A stretch of DNA of 46,498 nt from Caulobacteraceae bacterium (GTDB lineage Bacteria; Pseudomonadota; Alphaproteobacteria; Caulobacterales; Aquidulcibacteraceae), in the NCBI GenBank assembly GCA_009773335.1, contig WRPF01000039.1:1-46498 (forward strand). Reading direction: 5' to 3'. Under the pieces are notes generated by a model that had not been told where the DNA came from, searched no databases, and saw nothing but the letters and a program-made list of their open reading frames with translations. The translations under genes and the position numbers were made by a program. This document shows positions 23,750 through 34,262 of the stretch, in pieces (positions within the stretch are counted from its first letter, which is position 1; each line of letters starts with the position of its first letter).

Positions 23750-25063
23750 ATGATCATCTCCGGACGCGATCCGGTCTCGTTGCGCCTGGCCGAGATCGGC
23801 CAGGAGTTCGGCCACGGCATGGCGCTGAAGCTCGATCGCATCGAGGCGGCGCTTGAGGCGCTCGGTCGCCCGCAGGATCGCCTCCCACCCGTCCTTCATG
23901 TCGCCGGCACCAACGGCAAAGGATCCACCTGCGCCTTCCTGCGGGCGATGACGGAAGCGGCGGGTATGCGGGCGCACGTCTTCACGTCGCCCCATCTCAT
24001 CGTCCCGAACGAACGCGTGCGACTGGCCGGCACGCTCGCTTCAGACGAAGTATTCATCACCGCGATCGACCGCGTGGCCGCGCTCGGGATGACGCTGCCC
24101 TACTTCGAGGTGCTGACCGCGGCAGCGCTTCTGATGTTTTCGGAGTCGCCCGCAGACGTGCTCATCCTTGAAGTCGGCCTCGGCGGCCGCTTCGACGCGA
24201 CCAACGTCATCGCCAATCCCGCCGCCACAGTCATCGCGCCAATCGCGCTCGATCACACCGCCATTCTCGGCGACACGCTGACACTCATCGCCGGCGAAAA
24301 GGCCGGCATTCTCAAGCGCGGGGCGCCCGCAGTCGTCGCGCGACAACCTGAAGAAGCGACGGCGGTTATCGAGGCGCGTGCGGCGGACGTGGGCGCGCCG
24401 CTCTTTCGCTGCGGCGTCGACTGGGACGCGTGGCGCGCAAACGGTCGTCTCGCCGTTCAAACGCAGGATCGCTTCCTCGATCTCCCCGCGCCAAACCTCG
24501 CCGGCGCACACCAGTTCGACAATGCAGCGCTCGCCGCAGCCACACTGCTCGCCTGGGACGGCGCGCGCTTCGATGACGACGCCCTCACGCGCGGCGTGAC
24601 GACAGCCGATTGGCCCGGCCGCATGCAACGGCTGACGCAAGGCCCACTTGCGGACATCGCGCACGCGCGCGGCGCAGAACTCTGGCTGGACGGCGGCCAC
24701 AACCCGCACGGCGCACTGGCGCTCGCAGCAACGCTCCGCGACCTCCATGCGCGCGCGCCGCGTCCGTTAGTCCTCATCACGGGCATGCTGACGACTAAGG
24801 ATGTCGACGGTTTCCTCGCACCGCTGGCGCCGCTTACGCAGACGCTGATCGCCGTGCCGGTGACATCATCCGCCGCGTCGTATGAAGCGGAGCCTCTCGC
24901 GGCGATCGCCGCGCGCAACGGTATCGCCTCATCGACTGCCGCCTCCCTTGTCGACGCCATGAAAAACGCGGCGGCTCTCCAGGGAGAACCGCCGCGCATC
25001 GTGATCTGCGGATCGCTCTATCTCGCCGGGGATGCGCTCGCACTGTCCGGCGGCGTCGCGTGA
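23750..25063 (+). CDS. folC: Bifunctional dihydrofolate/folylpolyglutamate synthase
   Basis: 437-aa Mur-ligase-like ATP enzyme that adds glutamate to dihydropteroate and folates. The P-loop is HVAGTNGKGSTCAFLRAM (about 50-67), with FTSPHLIVPNERVRL, LEVGLGGRFDATNV and GEKAGILKRGAPAV. The C-terminal domain has DGGHNPHGALAL and LITGMLTTKDVDGFL. Length is normal. Last gene of the trp-acc-fol run, converging on trxA. Confidence 0.95.
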   Translation: MIISGRDPVSLRLAEIGQEFGHGMALKLDRIEAALEALGRPQDRLPPVLHVAGTNGKGSTCAFLRAMTEAAGMRAHVFTSPHLIVPNERVRLAGTLASDEVFITAIDRVAALGMTLPYFEVLTAAALLMFSESPADVLILEVGLGGRFDATNVIANPAATVIAPIALDHTAILGDTLTLIAGEKAGILKRGAPAVVARQPEEATAVIEARAADVGAPLFRCGVDWDAWRANGRLAVQTQDRFLDLPAPNLAGAHQFDNAALAAATLLAWDGARFDDDALTRGVTTADWPGRMQRLTQGPLADIAHARGAELWLDGGHNPHGALALAATLRDLHARAPRPLVLITGMLTTKDVDGFLAPLAPLTQTLIAVPVTSSAASYEAEPLAAIAARNGIASSTAASLVDAMKNAAALQGEPPRIVICGSLYLAGDALALSGGVA

Positions 25064-25075
25064 CCTTCTTTGGTC

Positions 25076-25117
25076 GCGCTTCCTGACGGAAAACCGCAAA
25101 CACTTTCCTGGAAGCGC
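25076..25117. terminator. Inverted repeat between folC and trxA
   Basis: GCGCTTCC (25076-25083) and GGAAGCGC (25110-25117) are exact inverted repeats 26 nt apart in the convergent gap. There is no clear T-run, so a terminator role is only suggested. Confidence 0.35.
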
Positions 25118-25444
25118 TTAGGCCTCAACGGTCTCGTTGAGCCATTCGACGATCTTCGATTTCGGGATGGCGCCCACGCGTGTCGCGGCCACCTTCCCGC
25201 CCTTGAACAGCATCAGCGTCGGGATTCCGCGCACGCCGTAACGGCTGGGCACCATCGGGTTTTCGTCGATGTTGATCTTCACGACCTCGATCTTGGCGCC
25301 GAGTTCGTTGGAGATTTCCTCAAGCGCCGGACCGATCTGCTTGCAGGGGCCGCACCACTCCGCCCAGAAATCGACCAGAACAGGCTTCTGCGCCTGCAGG
25401 ACGTCGGAGTCGAAACTGTCGTCGGTGACTTTGGCGGTCGCCAT
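25118..25444 (-). CDS. trxA: Thioredoxin 1
   Basis: 108-aa thioredoxin, a cytosolic disulfide reductant. The active site WCGPC is in [21 protein letters not shown], and the cis-Pro is in [11 protein letters not shown]. Start chosen at [11 protein letters not shown], preceded by AGGAGA at good spacing; the longer in-frame extension is not thioredoxin-like. Last gene of the tsaE-amgK-murU-addB-addA-trxA run, 78 nt after addA. Confidence 0.96.
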   Translation of the reverse strand: MATAKVTDDSFDSDVLQAQKPVLVDFWAEWCGPCKQIGPALEEISNELGAKIEVVKINIDENPMVPSRYGVRGIPTLMLFKGGKVAATRVGAIPKSKIVEWLNETVEA

Positions 25445-25522
25445 GGATGTCTCCTGGAAGGTCGGCCGGTCGCACGGGGATCCGGCGCGGTTCACAAGAT
25501 GTATGGACGGAATCGCCCCGCT

Positions 25523-28500
25523 TCAACAACGGGCGTCGGCGGGGCGAACGGCATCGAGCAGGCCGTCCGGCAGCACCGCCAGTCGGGGCTCCTCGGTCCA
25601 CAGGAGTGCGGACCGGATCACCTTATCCGGGAAGATGAGCCGCAGCGCCGCCCGATAGGCCGCCATCTGGGCGAGGATGCGGGGCGGGGTGTCTTCCACC
25701 AGCGCCGGCGGCGGCCGGTCCGTCTTGAAATCGAGCAGCAGCACGGTCTCGGCCGTCACGACCATCCGGTCGATCACGCCGCGGACCACGGTTCCGTCCT
25801 CCAGCGTCGCCACGAGCGGCGCTTCGGCCCGGCTCCCGGGCCCGAACACTTCAGCGAACGCCGGATCATCCAGCACGCGCAGCGCTTCCCTTGCGTAGGC
25901 TTCCGCCTCGTCCCCGGGTGCGCCCTGCGCAGCAAGCCAGCCGACCGCAGCAGCGATGCGGCGCTCCGGCGTCACATCGGGCAGCCGCTGCAGCAGGCCG
26001 TGGATCAGCGTGCCGCGCCGGAACCGCGCCCTGCCGTCGGCGCGTGGTGAGAATATGCGGTCGTGAGGCAATGAGAGTTTCGACGGTGTCTGGCGCGCGG
26101 GCGCAGGCCCCTCCGTCGGAGCCACACGTCGCGCCCAGTCCGGCAGCGCCAAGGCTGCTGCAACATCGGGTGAATCGCCCTTTGCCTTGAACGCCTCGCC
26201 GATCGCGAGCCCGGCGCCGAACGGCGTCTCGCACGCGGAGGCGTCGGCGCGCTTCATTCCCGTCTCCACGGCGCACCACCATGACTCAGGCGCGGCGCCC
26301 GTGGCGAAATTGCCGCGTGCGTGCCCGCAGACGACCAGCCTGTCCTTCGCTCGCGTCATCGCGACATAGAGCAGACGGCTGTGTTCGAGCCTGGCTGCTT
26401 CCTCGGCGGCTCGACGCGCATCGGCGACGACATCGTCATCAGTCGCCTTGGCGCCACGCATCACGGGGCCATCGGCGCCGAAATAGATGTTGCCGGGCGG
26501 GTCGGACTTCACCGAACCGCTGGTGTCAGCGAGCAATACGACAGGCGCTTCCAGCCCCTTCGCGCCGTGCACGGTCATCACGCGCACCGCATTGTCGCCT
26601 TGCTCCGTCTCGCGTTTGACTTCCGCCGCATCGCGTTCGATCGCATGAACAAAATGCTGCAACGTCGCCGGCCCCTGCCGCCCGCACGCAAGCGCGCGCG
26701 CGAGAAGCTCCTCGGCCGGATCGCGCGCTTCGTGTCCGAGCCTCGCGATCATCTGTTCCCAACCCGAACGCCCCGCGTCGTCGGTACGTTCGAGAATACG
26801 CGAGAAGAAGACGTGCGGGTTGACGTGCGCGTGCACGATCAGGTCTTGGACGAAAACGCGCGCAGTTGCGTATCGATCATGCGCGACACGCAGGCGATCG
26901 ATCAGGCGTTCGCCATCCACACGACCATGCGTCAACGGAAAGATGTCCGCATCGTCATCGACGAGGCCGATCCACGGCGACTTGAGCAACGTGGCCAGTG
27001 ACAGATCATCGGTGGGGTCGAGGGCGACTCGCGCGGCTGCGAGCAGGTCCTGCGCCGCAATTTCCGCACTCAGCGTCATGCGGTCGGCGCCCGCCACCGG
27101 CAGACCCGCACGCTTGAACGCACGCAGGAGCTGGCTGAACAGCGGACCGCGGGAACGAACGAGCGCCAGAACGTCGCCAGGCCGCATCGGCCGCTGCACG
27201 CCCTTTTCCCACACCGCCTCGCCGCCATCGATCCAGGCCTTCACCTGCGCGGCGAGACCGGCGCACAGGACTGAAACGGATGAGGCGCCGGTCTCTATGT
27301 CCTTCGGCGCATCCCATGGCCGCGCCTCCGCCACGGTCGGCGGCGACGCGAGTGGCCACCATTCCACACGTCCCGATTCGCCGATGCGATAGGCGCTGTG
27401 CTTGATGATTTCGCCCGCCGCTGCATCCGCAGCCACGGGCATGCCCTCGAACGTCGCGTCTACCGCGCGCAGCACGTCTGGCGTCGACCGGAACGACATC
27501 GACAGCGTCGGCGCCGCGTAGAGCTTTCCGCTTGCGGCGGCGCGCGTGGAAAGCGCCTGCGACTCCCTGAGAAAGTGCGCCGGATCCGCGCCCTGGAAGG
27601 AATAGATCGACTGCTTGAAATCGCCGACCGCGAAAACCGTGCGTTCCCTTTCCGAAGCGCCCGCACCGGAGAAGAACTCCGTCTGCAACGGCTCGACGAG
27701 TTTCCACTGGGCGGGACTCGTATCCTGGCCCTCGTCGATGAGGATGTGGTCGAAGCCGCCGTCCAGCTTGAACAGCACCCACGGCGCGGCGTCCGACAGC
27801 GTCAGCAGATCGTTCGCGCGATCGATGAGATCCTCAAAGTCGAGCACGCCCGCCGAGGCCTTGGCCTTTTCATAGGCGTCGCCCAGCGCCGCGCCGATCA
27901 CAAGCGCCGCCCGGGCGTCATCGGCGCGTTCGATGCCGCGCAGTTCCGCATCGACGGCCGCAATCCGCTCGCACTCGTCCACGAACAACCTGCCGATGAA
28001 GGCGTCTGTTTCGCGGGTCTTCTTCGTCGGCGACGCCGCATGCGGTTCGCCGTTCGCCTTCAGGAAGATCGCGCGATAGCTCTCGTAGGACTGGTCCGCC
28101 CGCGCGACGCCGATCCTGTCGGCCGCCTTGACGTCATTTGCGCCGCCGCCGCCGAGCCGTTCGGCCGCTGACGCGACATCGTCCCACCGGCATCTTGCAT
28201 GCGCTTCGGCGAGCGCTTCTTCCGCAGTACGCGTCACGCGATGGCGCGTGGCGATAGCCGCCACCGCAGGCGAAAGACCCTGACTGCTCTCGACGAATGT
28301 ACGAATGGCGCCGCGACGTCCGGCCAGTGTCGCGAGCACGCCTTCGAAGGTTTGTGAGTCCAGTTTTACGCCGAAACGATCGAGCGCGCCGTTGAATGCA
28401 GCGTCGCCATCCGCCACCGCGCGCGCCCAGGCCATCGCGATGAGCGCGCCGCCGCGTGCGTCGTCGGCGATCTCGAACCCGGGCGCGACGCCGGCTTCCA

Positions 28501-28912
28501 AGGGGAAGCGGCCTACAAGCCGCTCGCAGAATCCGTGAATGGTCTGGATGCGCAAGCCTCCTGGAGTCTCGAGCGCCTGGGCAAAGAGAGCGCGCGCAAG
28601 CATCAGGTGCGCTGCGTCCGGCGTGGGTTCTCCAAGTTCGACGAGTTCGCGAGTCAGCTTTTCATCGTCGGCGACGCACCAGGCGCCGAGGCGTTCGAAC
28701 AGACGTCGCTGCATCTCCGCAGCAGCGGCCTTCGTGAAAGTGATGCACAGGAACGCCGAGGGCTTGGCGCCACCGAGCAGCAGGCGCGCGATGCGGTCGA
28801 CGAGAACCTTCGTCTTGCCGGACCCCGCATTCGCGGTGACGAACACCGACTGCGCGGGATCGGCCGCGATGCGTTGCGCGTTCTGCGCTTCGAGATACTC
28901 GGGCCGGCTCAT
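25523..28912 (-). CDS. addA: AddA helicase-nuclease subunit
   Basis: 1129-aa UvrD-type helicase with C-terminal nuclease. With AddB it processes double-strand ends for RecA-dependent repair. The Walker A is TANAGSGKTKVLVDR (26-40), the DExx-type motif is DHILIDEGQDTSPAQW, and further helicase motifs include VGDFKQSIYSFQGADP and VMTVHGAKGLEAPVV. The PD-(D/E)xK nuclease core is in RGVIDRMV and LLLDFKTDRPPP near the end. Start chosen at MSRPEYLEAQ, whose ATG overlaps the addB stop (ATGA). AddA is intact, but its partner is frameshifted in this sequence. Confidence 0.93.
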   Translation of the reverse strand: MSRPEYLEAQNAQRIAADPAQSVFVTANAGSGKTKVLVDRIARLLLGGAKPSAFLCITFTKAAAAEMQRRLFERLGAWCVADDEKLTRELVELGEPTPDAAHLMLARALFAQALETPGGLRIQTIHGFCERLVGRFPLEAGVAPGFEIADDARGGALIAMAWARAVADGDAAFNGALDRFGVKLDSQTFEGVLATLAGRRGAIRTFVESSQGLSPAVAAIATRHRVTRTAEEALAEAHARCRWDDVASAAERLGGGGANDVKAADRIGVARADQSYESYRAIFLKANGEPHAASPTKKTRETDAFIGRLFVDECERIAAVDAELRGIERADDARAALVIGAALGDAYEKAKASAGVLDFEDLIDRANDLLTLSDAAPWVLFKLDGGFDHILIDEGQDTSPAQWKLVEPLQTEFFSGAGASERERTVFAVGDFKQSIYSFQGADPAHFLRESQALSTRAAASGKLYAAPTLSMSFRSTPDVLRAVDATFEGMPVAADAAAGEIIKHSAYRIGESGRVEWWPLASPPTVAEARPWDAPKDIETGASSVSVLCAGLAAQVKAWIDGGEAVWEKGVQRPMRPGDVLALVRSRGPLFSQLLRAFKRAGLPVAGADRMTLSAEIAAQDLLAAARVALDPTDDLSLATLLKSPWIGLVDDDADIFPLTHGRVDGERLIDRLRVAHDRYATARVFVQDLIVHAHVNPHVFFSRILERTDDAGRSGWEQMIARLGHEARDPAEELLARALACGRQGPATLQHFVHAIERDAAEVKRETEQGDNAVRVMTVHGAKGLEAPVVLLADTSGSVKSDPPGNIYFGADGPVMRGAKATDDDVVADARRAAEEAARLEHSRLLYVAMTRAKDRLVVCGHARGNFATGAAPESWWCAVETGMKRADASACETPFGAGLAIGEAFKAKGDSPDVAAALALPDWARRVAPTEGPAPARQTPSKLSLPHDRIFSPRADGRARFRRGTLIHGLLQRLPDVTPERRIAAAVGWLAAQGAPGDEAEAYAREALRVLDDPAFAEVFGPGSRAEAPLVATLEDGTVVRGVIDRMVVTAETVLLLDFKTDRPPPALVEDTPPRILAQMAAYRAALRLIFPDKVIRSALLWTEEPRLAVLPDGLLDAVRPADARC

Positions 28913-31868
28913 TCGCCCTCTCCCGTGGCGTCGCCCCATTCCACGCGCCGCGCGAAATGGTCGTAGTCATCCCATGTGTTGGCGAACTGCACGCGCGGTT
29001 TGGAATAGAAGGGCTGCGCGGGGTCGGCGTAGCGCGCGAACAGCTGCTTCAGCGCCGCAAGCGTTTCCTTGGCGACCTCGTTCACATCGCCGTCGATCTT
29101 GACGGACACAGGCCCCGGATCTCGCCCCCCGAACCGCCAGTAGACAAGCGCATGCGTGAGCGCGGCCGGAACGCCTTCCTTCGCAAACCCGCCGTCCGCG
29201 AGCAGCGCCGCTTCCAGCGTGAGCTGCGGCGCGAGTCCGGAGTTCACCTGCGGATTGGACGGCGGCGCGCCGGTCTTGAAGTCGATGACTTCCGCCAGCC
29301 TGTCGGGGCGAATGTCGATGCGATCGGCGCGGCCCGAGAGCATGCGTCCGCCGCCGAGGTCGAGCGCGCCCCGCACTTCACGGTGCGCGACGTAGCCTGC
29401 GCTCAGGCGAGCGGCGTTCCACGCCACGAACGCTTCGGCGGACTCGATGAGGCGCATGCGCTCCGTTCGACGCCGTTCGGGCGAGAACCCCGCCAACGCC
29501 AGTGCACGATCCAGTCGCGCGATCAGATCGGCGACCGTCTCGCCCGGCACGAAATGCTCCAGCGCCGCGTGCACGGCGGTGCCGCGTTCTGCAGGACCCG
29601 CGTCACCGCCCGGCGGATCCAGTGCTTCGAGGCCGAGGATGCGACGCGCATAGAGCGCGTAGGGATCACGGATCAGGCGCTCGACTTCCGTGAAGCTCAA
29701 CCGCTTGAGCCGTGCGTCCGCAGGCGGGCGAGGCTTTGGCGGCAGGATGCGCACTGGCGAAGCCGGCAAGTCGATGAGACGCGCCCAGGCACGCGGATCG
29801 ATTGCGGGCTTCAGCGCGTCCTCGCTGCCACCCGCGCGCGCCAGCGTCTCCAGACGCCACAACCAGCGCGACGCAACGGCCGGCGCCCCGTCGCGCTGCG
29901 CGGAGCGCGTCATCACCACTTCGGGTGCATTGGCGAGTTGCGCGAAGTCATGCGCGGCGAGGCCAATACGCACCTCCGGTTCCGGAAGCCCGAGATCGCG
30001 ACGCATGCCACGCGAGAGAAACGCATCTTCGGGCGGCGGCGCAGGCCAGCCGCCTTCAACCAGACCGCCAAGGATCATCAGGTCGCGCCGCTGCAGGCGC
30101 GCTTCGAGCGGCCCCAGGATCGCGAGACGCGGGTGCCCGCCCGTCGGCGGCGGCGCTTCGCGTGTCGACATCAGCAGATGAATCGCGCGCGGCGCGTCGC
30201 GTGGCGCGATGGCGCCGAGGCTTGCGCCGAAGGATGTCATGTCGCCGAGCATCTGCACGACGGATTCGCCGGCCGCGCCCGCGCCGAGCGACGTGGCTCC
30301 GCCCGGCGCTTCGTCACGGGCGACGTTGCGCGCCGCCGCCGCAAGCGCATCCGCCAGCGCGCCTCTCGGAGCGGCGTCAACGCATCGGACAGCGCCCGGA
30401 CAATGCGCAAAGCGCCATCATGTGGAGCCCGGTTCTTTTCCTGCCTCGCCTCGTCCTCGATGCGCAGCACGAGATCATCGAGATCGCCCCAGCGTCGCGC
30501 GCCACGGACGATGACTCGCTCCAGCGCCGTGATCGCCGGCGCGCGCTCCGCTGCGGAAAGACCCAGCGCCGTGAGCGGATGACGCAACGCGGCGAGCATG
30601 GCGATGGGATCGCCGTCGTCGACCAGAAGGTCCGCCAGCAGCAGCAGGAAGACGCCGTGCTCGGTCTCGGCCAGCGGCTCGCCGATCGACATCTGCGGTG
30701 CGATGGACCAGCGGCGGAGCTTGGCTTCCACGCGGCGCGCGAGCGTTGCATCCGGCGTGACGAAGGCGGCGGTGCGATCCGGAATCTCAAGCGCTTCACG
30801 CAGCAGCAGCGCCACCGCAAGCGCCTCTTCCTCCTCGTTGCGCGCCTCGAATAGATAAAGACCTTTCGCGCCCTCCGTAATCAGGGCCGGGCCGCCGTTG
30901 TCCGCCACACGCTTGCGCCAGTCCGCCGTCGCATCCGCCGGCACCAGCGCCTCGCGCATCAGTTGCCGACGCGCGCGCGCCTGCGGTGTCTCCGTATCGA
31001 TCAGCGGCGCTACATCCGTGCGCGCCACGCCAAGAGATTCAAGCGTGACCTTCAACGCATGCTGGGGATGCTGCGCATCAATGCGCGACCACGCGGCCTC
31101 ATCGAGATCTGCATCGAGGCCGGGCAGCACGACAACGCCCTTTGGCAACGCCGCGGCGACGCGCATCAGAACGCGCGTTGCAGCAACGGAGCCGGTTGAA
31201 CCCGCGATGATGATCGGCGTCTGCGGCGGCGCGGCCGCCCAGGTTTCAGCGAGACGCTCAAGCAGCACCGCGCGGCGCGCGGCGGGATCGGCGAGGCCGT
31301 CGACCTCGAGCCGCTTGGGCCAGTAATCCGAGACGATCTTCAGGAAGTCTGCAGAGCGCCGCCAGTGCGCGGCGAGATCGCGTTCGCCGACGAGTGTCGG
31401 CAAGGCGGACCAGTCGACGGCGCCAACGGTCGCGGCGGCGTCGAGCAGCCTGCACAGTTCATCGGCCCACGCGAGCGCGCGCACGGGATCGGACACGCCA
31501 CCTTCCGCCACATCGCGCGCACGCACGAGTTGCGCGAGTTCAAAGCGACGACGCAACGGTTCGATGGCCGGCGGCACGGCGAGCGCGAGCGGCTCAGGCC
31601 CCCACACATCCGGATCGTCCTCAAGGTCGCCGAGCGGACGGATCGCCGGGAGCAACGCCGCGCCGCCCAGACGTTTCGCGAAAGCATCGACGAGGCCGCG
31701 CGAGGCGCGCCGGTTGGGCAGGAAGATGACGCTGTCGGCGAGGGCGAACGGATCGTCCGTCGGCAGTGCGTTCACGATCGCATCCACCAGCGTGTCGAGA
31801 AACGGCGCTGACGCGGGAATGTTGCGTACACGCGGCGCCAGGCCGTCGAAAAGTCCGGCGATGCTCAT
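28909..31868 (-). pseudogene. addB: AddB repair nuclease subunit, interrupted by a frameshift
   Basis: The 5' part (31868 to about 30362, about 502 codons) encodes the N-terminal inactivated-helicase half, from MSIAGLFDGLAPRVRNIPAS to SDALTPLREA. It then runs out of frame into Arg-rich nonsense and stops at 30237. The 3' part (about 30361-28909) resumes in another frame as ALADALAAAARNVARDEAP and ends with the nuclease domain (GRADRIDIRPDRL, EVIDFKTG). One extra base near 30355-30366, within a GCGC run, would restore a protein of about 986 aa, the normal AddB size. Both halves look otherwise well conserved, so this is a very recent mutation or a sequencing error. It follows murU by 10 nt and overlaps addA. 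Confidence 0.85.
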
Positions 31869-31878
31869 GATATGCGCC

Positions 31879-32601
31879 CTACGGCGCGCGCGCCTGAAGC
31901 AGACGCGCTTCCGCCGCATCACGCGCCGCCGGATCGCCTACGTGCATCCAGAAGCCGTCGAGGGCGCCGCCGAACAGACGCCCGGAAGCGATCGAGCGTT
32001 CCCATATGCGCTTGAAGGAGAACGGCTCAATGGGTTCGGGGGCGACAATTTCGGGCCGCACGATCTGCACGCCCGTGTAGGCCCAAGCCGCGCTCAGCGC
32101 GGCGCCGCGCAGGGCGATTGTTCCAGGTGGGGTCATCGTGAAATCGCCCGGCGTGTCGAAGCCGAGGCACGTGGTCATGTCTGCGAGCATCAATCGCGCG
32201 TCCATTCGCGACGCATCAAATCCATCGACGAGGCGCTTGATCGCGGACCCGTCCGGTTCTTCCCAGATGGAGTCGGTATTGCAGATGACGAACGGCCCAT
32301 CGCCGAGCAGGTGCAACGCCTTGCGTACGCCCCCGCCCGTCTCCATCAACTGGTCTCGCTCGTCGGAGATCACGATCTCCACGTCACGGCGATTGCGCAG
32401 GTGCGCTTCCAGCAAGTCCGCAAACGCGTGCACGTTGACGATCACGCGCGTGATCCCTGCGCCGACGAGCCGATCGAGCATGTGATCCATCAGCGTCTTG
32501 CCATTGACGGTCACGAGGCACTTTGGCCGCGTGTTGGTCAGCGGACGCATGCGCGTTCCAAGACCCGCCGCGAGCACCATGGCTGTCGTCACGTCGCTCA
32601 T
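31879..32601 (-). CDS. murU: Nucleotidyltransferase, probable N-acetylmuramate-1-P uridylyltransferase
   Basis: 240-aa GT-A-fold nucleotidyltransferase. Signature GLGTRMRPLTNTRPKCLVTV (about 13-32), with metal-binding Asp in CNTDSIW and TGVQIVRPEIV downstream. Similar in length and motifs to MurU, which makes UDP-MurNAc from MurNAc-1-phosphate in cell-wall recycling. The upstream kinase overlaps its start (ATGA), the known amgK-murU arrangement. The general family also covers mannose/glucose-1-P enzymes, so the substrate rests on context. The start at MSDVTTAMVL is chosen over a longer frame lying inside the kinase gene. Confidence 0.87.
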   Translation of the reverse strand: MSDVTTAMVLAAGLGTRMRPLTNTRPKCLVTVNGKTLMDHMLDRLVGAGITRVIVNVHAFADLLEAHLRNRRDVEIVISDERDQLMETGGGVRKALHLLGDGPFVICNTDSIWEEPDGSAIKRLVDGFDASRMDARLMLADMTTCLGFDTPGDFTMTPPGTIALRGAALSAAWAYTGVQIVRPEIVAPEPIEPFSFKRIWERSIASGRLFGGALDGFWMHVGDPAARDAAEARLLQARAP

Positions 32602-33689
32602 GCGGCTATCTCCAGATAGGGCGCTGCGACATCGGAAACAAACGCGCGCATTTCGGCGAGTTCGGGATGGCGCAGATTGGCTGAGAGATGGCCCCATTCG
32701 CGCGGCATGAATTGCCTGTAGCGCGCCTTGCCGTCACGCTCGACGAGGCGACAGAAAATGCCGATGATGCGCAATGCATTGAGCGCGCCGAGAATCGCAA
32801 GCTGATGCCGGAACACCGCTTCGTTCATGCCGGAGCGACGCAGATAGCGCGCCACCGCCGCCTCAGCAGCGATCGGGCTGACATCGCGTCGCGCGTCCTG
32901 CAGCAGCATTGCGAAATCCCATGCAGGCCAGCCGCGCACGGCGTCCTGGAAATCCAGAAGACCCACACGCGCGATGCCCTCGCGCTCCGGCAGCCAGAGC
33001 AGGTTCTCGGCGTGATAGTCGCGGATCGTGAAGGCGCGCTCCATGCCCATGGCCTGATCGATGAGGCCGTCGCGGATGCGTTCCCAGCGCGCGCGCGCGG
33101 CGTCATCGACGTGGATGCCTTCCGCATGCTTGGGCGCCCAGTCGACGAAGAGATCGGCGTTCGCGGACAGCGCGAGCGCGTCGTAGTCCAGCAGCGGCCA
33201 GTCGCCGTCCGGCCCCGGCATTACGTCCGGCACGGACGCGGCATGGACTTGCGCAAGCACATCGGCGGCGGCGCAGTAGAGCTGGATCTCGTCCTCTCCT
33301 GACGCAATGGCGTGGGTGAACAGATTGTCGCCGAGATCTTCGAGCACCGCGTAGCCGGCCGGCGCATCGACGCCGTGAATGAACGGGGTGGAGAGACCGA
33401 GATCGCTCAGTTGGTCGGCCACCGCCACGAACGCTTCGACACGGGACGCGGCGAGCCGCGAAACGGCGTTCCATCCGGACTGCAGCCGCTGCTCGGGGGT
33501 CGCTGCGGGATCGCACGGCGGGCTTTCGTTGCTGCGAGGGGCGTCCATCAGGATCGCGGTGCGATCGGGGAGGAACAGGCGCTCGTAACGGCGCGTCGAG
33601 GCGTCGCCAGGAAAGGGTACGCGCTCGGCTTCCCCAAACCCCGTGGCCGTCAGGATGCGCTCAAGCGCGACGGTGCGGTCCATGCTCAC
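32598..33689 (-). CDS. amgK: APH-type phosphotransferase, probable MurNAc/GlcNAc anomeric kinase
   Basis: 363-aa aminoglycoside-phosphotransferase-fold kinase. The catalytic loop TIRDYHAENLLWLPE is at about 222-236 (Asp-His-x3-Asn), the metal DFQD is in VGLLDFQDAVRGWPAWDF, and the N-lobe has DASTRRYERLFL. AmgK phosphorylates the anomeric carbon of MurNAc or GlcNAc, feeding MurU and bypassing de novo UDP-MurNAc synthesis. The GTG start overlaps the tsaE stop (GTGA), and the stop overlaps murU, so the three are translationally coupled. Assignment rests on fold plus context. Confidence 0.87.
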   Translation of the reverse strand: MSMDRTVALERILTATGFGEAERVPFPGDASTRRYERLFLPDRTAILMDAPRSNESPPCDPAATPEQRLQSGWNAVSRLAASRVEAFVAVADQLSDLGLSTPFIHGVDAPAGYAVLEDLGDNLFTHAIASGEDEIQLYCAAADVLAQVHAASVPDVMPGPDGDWPLLDYDALALSANADLFVDWAPKHAEGIHVDDAARARWERIRDGLIDQAMGMERAFTIRDYHAENLLWLPEREGIARVGLLDFQDAVRGWPAWDFAMLLQDARRDVSPIAAEAAVARYLRRSGMNEAVFRHQLAILGALNALRIIGIFCRLVERDGKARYRQFMPREWGHLSANLRHPELAEMRAFVSDVAAPYLEIAA

Positions 33690-34138
33690 TCGTCCCAGTT
33701 CTTCAGGCGCCCAAAGCCTGTGATTTCAACGCGTCGGCCTTCGCCGTCCATGGCGAGCCGCAGTTCCAGCCGGTCCGGCGGCGCCCAGCCGCCGAGCCGC
33801 TCCGGCCACTCGATGACCGCGACGCCCGACTCCAGCGCCTCGTCCAGACCGAGTTCGGCGGCATCATCGGGCGATTCGAGGCGATAGAGGTCGAAATGCC
33901 CCAGTTCGCCCCGCTCGCCCTCGTAGGTCTGGACCAGCGTATAGGTCGGGCTAGGCGTTTCGCCGTCGTCTCCGGTCCACGCGCCGACCAACCCCCGCGC
34001 CAGCGTCGTCTTGCCGGCGCCGAGATCGCCGAACAGCAGCAGCGCATCGCCCTTCCGCAAGCCGGTCGCCAGCCGCGCGCCGAGCGCTTCGGTTGCGGCA
34101 GGGTCAGCCAAGCGAATGATCCGGGGCGAAGCAGGCAC
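33686..34138 (-). CDS. tsaE: tRNA t6A-modification ATPase TsaE
   Basis: 150-aa P-loop ATPase needed with TsaB/TsaC/TsaD for the t6A37 modification of ANN-decoding tRNAs. Walker A GDLGAGKTTLARGLV is at about 37-51, with SPTYTLVQTYEG (63-74) and HFDLYRLESPDDAAELGLDEA (80-100), and the Walker B-like VAVIEWPERLG. Normal length. First gene of the minus-strand run through trxA and divergent from the ferredoxin reductase, with 124 nt between starts, so a promoter for each lies there; I do not see a clear consensus. Confidence 0.94.
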   Translation of the reverse strand: MPASPRIIRLADPAATEALGARLATGLRKGDALLLFGDLGAGKTTLARGLVGAWTGDDGETPSPTYTLVQTYEGERGELGHFDLYRLESPDDAAELGLDEALESGVAVIEWPERLGGWAPPDRLELRLAMDGEGRRVEITGFGRLKNWDE

Positions 34139-34262
34139 GACGCGAAGCTGCCGGTACGGGAGCCGTCAAACAAGGGGGCGCCATGTGGTCGCGCTTGCGG
34201 GCCTCACGCTTGCACATGGGGCTGATGCGCCTCACAGAAAAGAGGGAGATGCGGAGGCGAGC

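Noticed and set aside
30237-30362. Programmed frameshifting in addB
   Set aside because: No slippery heptamer or downstream pseudoknot is evident at the junction, and AddB is normally one continuous protein; mutation or sequence error is simpler.
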